The translations under genes and the position numbers were made by a program. Below, piece by piece: positions 6,210 to 9,186 of a stretch of DNA of 9,186 nucleotides. How positions within the stretch are numbered: position 1 is the first letter of the stretch; every line of letters begins with the position of its first letter. Origin of the DNA: an uncultured Clostridia bacterium (GTDB taxonomy: Bacteria > Bacillota > Clostridia > TANB77 > CAG-508); contig CAORJJ010000044.1 in NCBI GenBank assembly GCA_948517135.1, positions 7,098-16,283 of the forward strand. Direction: 5' to 3'. Below the pieces are notes generated by a model. The model saw only the letters and a list, made by a program, of their open reading frames with translations, had not been told where the DNA came from and did no database searches.

Positions 6210-7265
6210 ATGAAAGGTATAAAATTAGGAAATAAGATATCCAAATATCCAATAATTCAAGGAGGTATGGGAGTAGGAATTTCTATGCATAACTTAGCTG
6301 GGACTGTAAGTAAAGAAGGTGGAATAGGGATAATATCAACAGCTGATATTGGTTATAAAGAAGATGATTTCAATAAAAATCCAAGAGAAGCAAATTTAAG
6401 ATCTATAAAAAAGGAAATTGATTTGGCTAGAAGTATTGCTGGTGACGATAAAATATTGGGAGTCAATATAATGGTTGCAATGAATTCATATAAAGAAATC
6501 GTAGAAGAATGTGTAAAAAATAATATTGATTTAATTGTTTCAGGAGCTGGAATTCCAAAAGAATTGCCAGAATATGTAAAAGGTAGTAACACAAAAATTG
6601 CACCAATTGTATCTTCACTTAGGTGTTGTAAATTAATAGTTAAGCATTGGATAAAAAAGTATAATTATCTTCCTGATATGATAATTATAGAAGGCTCTAA
6701 AGCAGGTGGACATCTAGGTTTTAAAAAAGATGAATTACTTGAAAAAACAAATCAAACTTTAGAAGAAATAGTTTCAGAAGTTGTAAATTATGTAAAAGAA
6801 ATTGAAAAAGAGTATAATAAAAATATTCCAGTAATTGCTGCAGGTGGAATTTGGAATAGTAACGATATAAAAAAATTTTTGAAATTAGGTGCATCAGGAG
6901 TGCAGATGGCAACAAGATTTGTTGCTACAAATGAATGTGATGCCTCTCAAGAATTTAAAAACGCATATATAAATGCCAAAAAAGAAGATATAAAAATTAT
7001 AAATAGTCCTGTTGGAATGCCAGGAAGAGCTATATATAATACTTTCATAAAACAAACAGAACAAGAACATATCAAAATATCAAAATGCTATAATTGCATC
7101 AAAACTTGTGATATAAATCAAACTCCATATTGTATAACTAAAGCTCTTATAAATGCTGTAAAAGGCAATATGGATGAAGCTTTAGTATTTTGTGGTAGTA
7201 ATGTAGATAAAGTAAAAGAAATTGTATCTGTTCATGATTTAATAGAAGAATTATTTGAAATTTAA
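6210..7265 (+). CDS. Nitronate monooxygenase / 2-nitropropane dioxygenase family FMN enzyme
   Basis: A 351-residue TIM-barrel flavoprotein. The N-terminal FMN motif is PIIQGGMGVGIS (14-25). The active-site segment is EGSKAGGHLG (161-170), with the His of the AGGH motif (H168). Phosphate-binding glycines are in AAGGI (210-214), and GVQMATRFVATNE (230-242) follows; all are family hallmarks. The family oxidises alkyl nitronates with oxygen, but many anaerobe members are annotated by homology only, and the related FabK is an enoyl-ACP reductase. FabK is less likely here because no fatty-acid genes surround it. The C-terminal extension is Cys-rich (C293, C296, C300, C308, C328), a feature I associate with clostridial members; it could hold a metal or cluster. 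AGGAGGT at 6198-6204 supports ATG 6210. The stop codon directly abuts hairpin repeat A. Confidence 0.85.
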   Translation: MKGIKLGNKISKYPIIQGGMGVGISMHNLAGTVSKEGGIGIISTADIGYKEDDFNKNPREANLRSIKKEIDLARSIAGDDKILGVNIMVAMNSYKEIVEECVKNNIDLIVSGAGIPKELPEYVKGSNTKIAPIVSSLRCCKLIVKHWIKKYNYLPDMIIIEGSKAGGHLGFKKDELLEKTNQTLEEIVSEVVNYVKEIEKEYNKNIPVIAAGGIWNSNDIKKFLKLGASGVQMATRFVATNECDASQEFKNAYINAKKEDIKIINSPVGMPGRAIYNTFIKQTEQEHIKISKCYNCIKTCDINQTPYCITKALINAVKGNMDEALVFCGSNVDKVKEIVSVHDLIEELFEI

Positions 7266-7296
7266 GTGAAATTTAGGGACGCTTGAAAAATTTCAC
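7266..7296 (+). repeat. REP-like hairpin repeat, copy A
   Basis: 31 bases: arms GTGAAATTT (7266-7274) and AAATTTCAC (7288-7296) around the 13-base loop AGGGACGCTTGAA. The stem extends two more pairs outward (AA/TT). It starts at the base after the flavoenzyme stop codon and ends at the base before the transposase -35 box. It has the same orientation as copy B. No T run follows, so it is not a standard terminator, though it could protect the 3' end of the upstream mRNA. Confidence 0.85.
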
Positions 7297-7324
7297 TTGA
7301 TAAATAAAAAAAATAGTGTATAAT
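7297..7324 (+). promoter_or_regulatory. Promoter of the RAYT-like transposase
   Basis: -35 TTGATA (7297-7302), 16-base spacer, -10 TATAAT (7319-7324). The -35 box touches the end of hairpin repeat A. Confidence 0.75.
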
Positions 7325-7335
7325 ATTACAAATTG

Positions 7336-7376
7336 GGGGCAAATTTAATACCAAAAGGAGAGTGAGCTTATGCCCC
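7336..7376 (+). promoter_or_regulatory. Start-codon-sequestering mRNA hairpin of the transposase gene
   Basis: GGGGCA (7336-7341) is exactly complementary to TGCCCC (7371-7376), which contains the T and G of the start codon. The 29-base loop holds the ribosome binding site AAAGGAGA. These are two rare GC-rich runs in very AT-rich DNA. IS200 is known to repress its transposase with a 5' stem-loop that hides the ribosome binding site; a similar role here is inference. Confidence 0.55.
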
Positions 7377-8131
7377 GAAAATCAAGGAAAGATATATTAA
7401 GTAACTTTTTACATATTATGGTACAAGGTTTAAAGAAAGAATATATCTTTAATAAAGACGAAGAAATAAAAAAATATTTCAAATTTTTATTAGAAAGTAC
7501 AAAAGAATTTAATGTAAAAATAGTTGCATATTGTATAATGAATAATCATGTACATTTATTAGTTTTTGCAGAAGATAAAACAGAAGTTTCTAAATTTATG
7601 AAAAACACTAATACTAAGTATGGTATATATTACAATAAATCTCACAATAGATGTGGATATGTTTTTAGAAATAGATATAAGGTACAGGAAATTTATACAA
7701 AAGCTCAATTACTGAGTTGTATAAATTATATACATAACAATCCAGTAAAAGCTGGCATGTGTAACAATAAATGGGATTATATGTATTCTAGTTATAATGA
7801 CTATTTATTACAAAAAAGATTTATCAACGAAGAATTAATTAAAGAATGTTTTATTAATCATGGAATTTCTTTTGAAAGCATACTAAAAGAGCATCATGAA
7901 TCATATAAGTTTATTGAAGAAAAATGTGATGATACAATAAAAATCAAAGTTATAAAAGAATTTTTACAAAAAGAAAATTTAAATTTTAAAGAATTAAAAA
8001 ATAATAAATTTCTATTAAGAAAATTAATTTTAGAATTGTATATTAATTATAATTGTACTCAAAAAGAAATCGGAGAGTGCTTACAGATTAATAAAATAAA
8101 AGTAAATAGAATAATAAAAAATGAAATTTAG
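7370..8131 (+). CDS. HUH (Y1) transposase, REP-associated tyrosine transposase (RAYT)-like
   Basis: A 253-residue single-strand DNA transposase related to IS200/IS605 TnpA. The N-terminus MPRKSRKDILSNFLHIMVQG follows the MPRK...HH/HVxxRG pattern of RAYTs. The HUH motif is MNNHVHLL (H60 and H62), replacing the usual MPNHVHLL. The catalytic Tyr is probably Y120 in NYIHNNPVKAG (119-129), a RAYT hallmark. GYVFRNRYK (96-104) also fits. The C-terminal 55 residues (about 199-253) carry a helix-turn-helix-like segment, TQKEIGECLQINKIKVNRII. All catalytic residues are present, so it may be active. It has its own promoter and a start-sequestering hairpin. Hairpin repeat A lies upstream, and hairpin repeat B supplies its TAG stop. 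No accessory tnpB or second ORF is present. Such proteins are often domesticated and act on REP palindromes rather than moving themselves. Confidence 0.9.
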   Translation: MPRKSRKDILSNFLHIMVQGLKKEYIFNKDEEIKKYFKFLLESTKEFNVKIVAYCIMNNHVHLLVFAEDKTEVSKFMKNTNTKYGIYYNKSHNRCGYVFRNRYKVQEIYTKAQLLSCINYIHNNPVKAGMCNNKWDYMYSSYNDYLLQKRFINEELIKECFINHGISFESILKEHHESYKFIEEKCDDTIKIKVIKEFLQKENLNFKELKNNKFLLRKLILELYINYNCTQKEIGECLQINKIKVNRIIKNEI

Positions 8132-8151
8132 GGGCACTCGAAAAATTTCAT
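8121..8151 (+). repeat. REP-like hairpin repeat, copy B
   Basis: Arms ATGAAATTT (8121-8129) and AAATTTCAT (8143-8151) around the loop AGGGGCACTCGAA. Compared with copy A, the outermost stem pair is A-T instead of G-C, a compensatory change. It contains the transposase stop codon (8129-8131) and lies a few bases before the ribosome binding site of the next gene. Confidence 0.85.
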
Positions 8152-8168
8152 TAAGAGGGAATAATTAT

Positions 8169-8498
8169 ATGAATAAATTAGAGATAATAGAATATTGTTT
8201 AATTTTACCAAATACATATGATGATTATCCATTTGAAGATGATAGCACATCAGTTGTATTAAAGCATAGCAAAAATAAAAAATGGTTTGCTCTTATTATG
8301 GAAGTACATAATGAATTATATTTAAATGTAAAAACAGATCCAGAATATTCTGAACTTTTGAGAAAATCCTATGAATATATAATTCCAGCATACCATATGA
8401 ATAAACAGCATTGGAATACAATTATTATTAGTGAAAAAACTGATGAAAATATTGTAAAAGAACTTATTGAGCAAAGTTATAAACTAACAAAAAAGTAA
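8169..8498 (+). CDS. MmcQ/YjbR family protein
   Basis: A small 109-residue protein of the MmcQ/YjbR family, which has a CyaY-like fold and is annotated as DNA-binding; its cellular role is not established. Hallmarks are LPNTYDDYPFEDD (13-25), YLNVKTDP (51-58) and PAYHMNKQHWNT (73-84). I chose ATG 8169 because the protein then begins MNKLEIIEYCLILP, as relatives do, and AGAGGGA lies upstream at 8154-8160. The longer frame from ATG 8121 would translate hairpin repeat B and add 16 unrelated residues. The gene starts 37 bases after the transposase stop, so it could be read from the transposase promoter. No separate promoter was identified. A terminator follows. Confidence 0.88.
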   Translation: MNKLEIIEYCLILPNTYDDYPFEDDSTSVVLKHSKNKKWFALIMEVHNELYLNVKTDPEYSELLRKSYEYIIPAYHMNKQHWNTIIISEKTDENIVKELIEQSYKLTKK

Positions 8499-8511
8499 AA
8501 TTTTATAAAAG

Positions 8512-8548
8512 AAAGTCATGAATTATTTATTAATTTCATGATTTTTTT
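8512..8548 (+). terminator. Intrinsic terminator after the MmcQ/YjbR gene
   Basis: TCATGAATT (8516-8524) pairs with AATTTCATGA (8532-8541) with one bulged T and a 7-base loop. The flanking AAA pairs into the T7 run at 8542-8548. Confidence 0.8.
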
Positions 8549-8617
8549 ATTTAGTGGAAAAGTGCTTTGCACATTATATTAAATAAAGCTTTTTAAAACT
8601 TTGTACAAAAATTTTCT

Positions 8618-8648
8618 ATGAAATTTTTCGAACGTCCCTAAATTTCAT
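8618..8648 (-). repeat. REP-like hairpin repeat, copy C (inverted)
   Basis: Read on the minus strand: arms ATGAAATTT and AAATTTCAT around the loop AGGGACGTTCGAA. It is opposite in orientation to copies A and B. It ends two bases before the -35 box of the GntR promoter. The rest of this 241-base gene-free stretch (8499-8739) holds the upstream terminator, this repeat and the GntR promoter/operator. Between 8549 and 8617 I see only a small GTGC-TTT-GCAC hairpin. Confidence 0.85.
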
Positions 8649-8649
8649 C

Positions 8650-8678
8650 TTGACAATTTTATTACAACTGTATATACT
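8650..8678 (+). promoter_or_regulatory. Sigma-A promoter of the GntR-ABC operon
   Basis: -35 TTGACA (8650-8655, perfect consensus), 17-base spacer, -10 TATACT (8673-8678). It is overlapped by the palindromic operator. Confidence 0.88.
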
Positions 8679-8694
8679 GTATATATACAGTATA
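8673..8694. promoter_or_regulatory. Perfect 22-base palindrome, probable GntR operator
   Basis: The left half TATACTGTATA and its exact reverse complement form a 22-base palindrome with a CTGTA...TACAG core. Its first six bases are the -10 box. An extra ACTGTATAT lies directly before it (8667-8675), making a possible second half-site. The layout fits autorepression by the GntR protein encoded 45 bases downstream. YtrA-type regulators are known to bind inverted repeats of similar form. Confidence 0.75.
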
Positions 8695-8739
8695 CGAATA
8701 ATAAATTTATTATGAAATAAAGAAAGGAGCTACATAGTA

Positions 8740-9114
8740 TTGAATATAATTATAAGTAATTCAAGTAACAAACCAATTTATGAGCAAATTAAAGAACAAA
8801 TAAAAAACAAAATAGTTTCTAATGAACTGAAAATAGGAGAACAATTGCCATCAATACGAATTTTAGCTAAAGATTTAAGAATAAGCGTTATAACAACAAA
8901 AAATGCATATGAAGAACTTGAAAAAGAAGGCTATGTAGAAACAATTCCAGGAAAAGGCGTATATGTTGCTAATAAAAACATCGAACTTATTAGAGAAGAA
9001 CAATTGCAAAAAATTGAAGATTTAATAGATACTGCAGTATCTATTGCTAAAATTAGCAATATTAGCAAAAAAGAAGTAGAAAATATTTTAGATATTTTAT
9101 ATGAAGAAAAATAA
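8740..9114 (+). CDS. GntR family transcriptional regulator, YtrA subfamily
   Basis: A 124-residue repressor. A winged helix-turn-helix spans about 11-78, with KPIYEQIKEQI (11-21), the hallmark GEQLPSIRILAKDL (33-46) and GYVETIPGKGVYVA (64-77). A short C-terminal helical tail (about 80-124) replaces the effector domain of longer GntR proteins. This is typical of the YtrA subfamily, which controls neighbouring ABC transporters, often in response to cell-envelope stress or antibiotics. Translation probably starts at TTG 8740: AAAGGAG lies at 8723-8729, and no ATG or GTG is well placed. It has a consensus promoter with an overlapping palindrome, and an ABC transporter gene starts 25 bases after its stop. 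Confidence 0.92.
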   Translation: MNIIISNSSNKPIYEQIKEQIKNKIVSNELKIGEQLPSIRILAKDLRISVITTKNAYEELEKEGYVETIPGKGVYVANKNIELIREEQLQKIEDLIDTAVSIAKISNISKKEVENILDILYEEK

Positions 9115-9139
9115 CTTAAATTAAGAAAGGAATTTTCAA

Positions 9140-9186
9140 ATGGAAAACATATTAGAAGTTAAAAATTTAAATAAAAAATATGACAG
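9140..9186 (+). CDS. ABC transporter ATP-binding protein, N-terminus only (window edge)
   Basis: Only 15 codons are visible, reading MENILEVKNLNKKYD. This is the standard opening of an ABC ATPase (first beta strand and the A-loop Tyr, Y14). AGAAAGGA at 9124-9131 gives a ribosome binding site 8 bases before ATG 9140. Its position after a YtrA-type GntR gene makes it the likely target of that regulator. The substrate cannot be guessed from this fragment. Confidence 0.75.
   Translation, partial: MENILEVKNLNKKYD

Larger units (their letters stand above)
7266..8151 (+). mobile_element. REPtron-like unit: hairpin A, RAYT-type transposase, hairpin B
   Basis: An 886-base unit bounded by two directly oriented copies of the same 31-base hairpin, enclosing the promoter, leader hairpin and transposase gene. 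It sits tightly between the flavoenzyme stop codon and the MmcQ/YjbR ribosome binding site. Single-strand transposases of this group recognise subterminal hairpins, so the two hairpins are the natural candidate ends. Whether the unit moves is not shown; no empty site is visible. Confidence 0.55.

Noticed and set aside
7266..7298. Hairpin A as a normal terminator of the flavoenzyme gene
   Set aside because: It has a stable stem but is followed by TTGATAAATAAAA rather than a T run.
8121..8168. ATG 8121 as the start of the MmcQ/YjbR protein
   Set aside because: The extra 16 residues are a translation of the hairpin repeat and spacer. The family N-terminus and the ribosome binding site both point to 8169.
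8560..8580. Small GTGC-TTT-GCAC hairpin between the terminator and hairpin C
   Set aside because: Only four base pairs with no partner copy in the window; not distinguishable from chance.
7266..8648. Three similar palindromes as a CRISPR array
   Set aside because: Copies are hundreds of bases apart with genes between them, one is inverted, and no cas genes are present.

Overview
The window is very AT-rich, uses the standard code (TGA serves as a stop at 3898-3900, Trp is TGG), has strong AGGAGG/AAAGGA ribosome binding sites and clear sigma-A type promoters. Together with the protein families present, this points to a low-GC Firmicute, most likely a gut-type Clostridia or relative. The taxonomic placement is inference; I cannot name a species.

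Left part (1-1515): the C-terminal half of an ABC-F ATPase of the Lsa/Vga antibiotic-resistance type, cut by the window edge. It is followed 13 bases later by an unbroken pentapeptide-repeat protein of Qnr-like size. The pair looks co-transcribed and ends at a bidirectional terminator. Next (1520-3125) are two divergently transcribed membrane-protein genes with facing consensus promoters: a small DUF2784-like protein (minus strand) and an AI-2E family transporter (plus strand).

Middle part (3129-6098): a convergent pair separated by a strong bidirectional terminator. One is a NadM/NadR-like nucleotidyltransferase. The other is a 686-residue protein that I do not recognise. Both use codons such as CGT, CGG and CTC more than the flanking genes do, so the block may have a different origin.

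Right part (6142-9186): a nitronate monooxygenase-family flavoenzyme; a single-domain HUH (Y1) transposase of the REP-associated (RAYT) type; an MmcQ/YjbR protein; and the start of a GntR(YtrA-type)-ABC transporter operon. The most interesting signal is here. Three copies of the same 31-base hairpin repeat lie around the transposase gene: one directly upstream (7266-7296), one overlapping its stop codon (8121-8151), and one inverted copy about 470 bases further on (8618-8648). The stems show a compensatory base-pair change, and the loops differ only by transitions. This looks like a Firmicute RAYT with its own REP-like palindromes. The transposase mRNA also carries a GC-rich hairpin that would lock the start codon and hold the ribosome binding site in its loop, as in the translational repression known for IS200.

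The GntR gene is preceded by a consensus promoter whose -10 box forms one end of a perfect 22-base palindrome, an obvious candidate for autorepression. No tRNA, rRNA or CRISPR array was seen.
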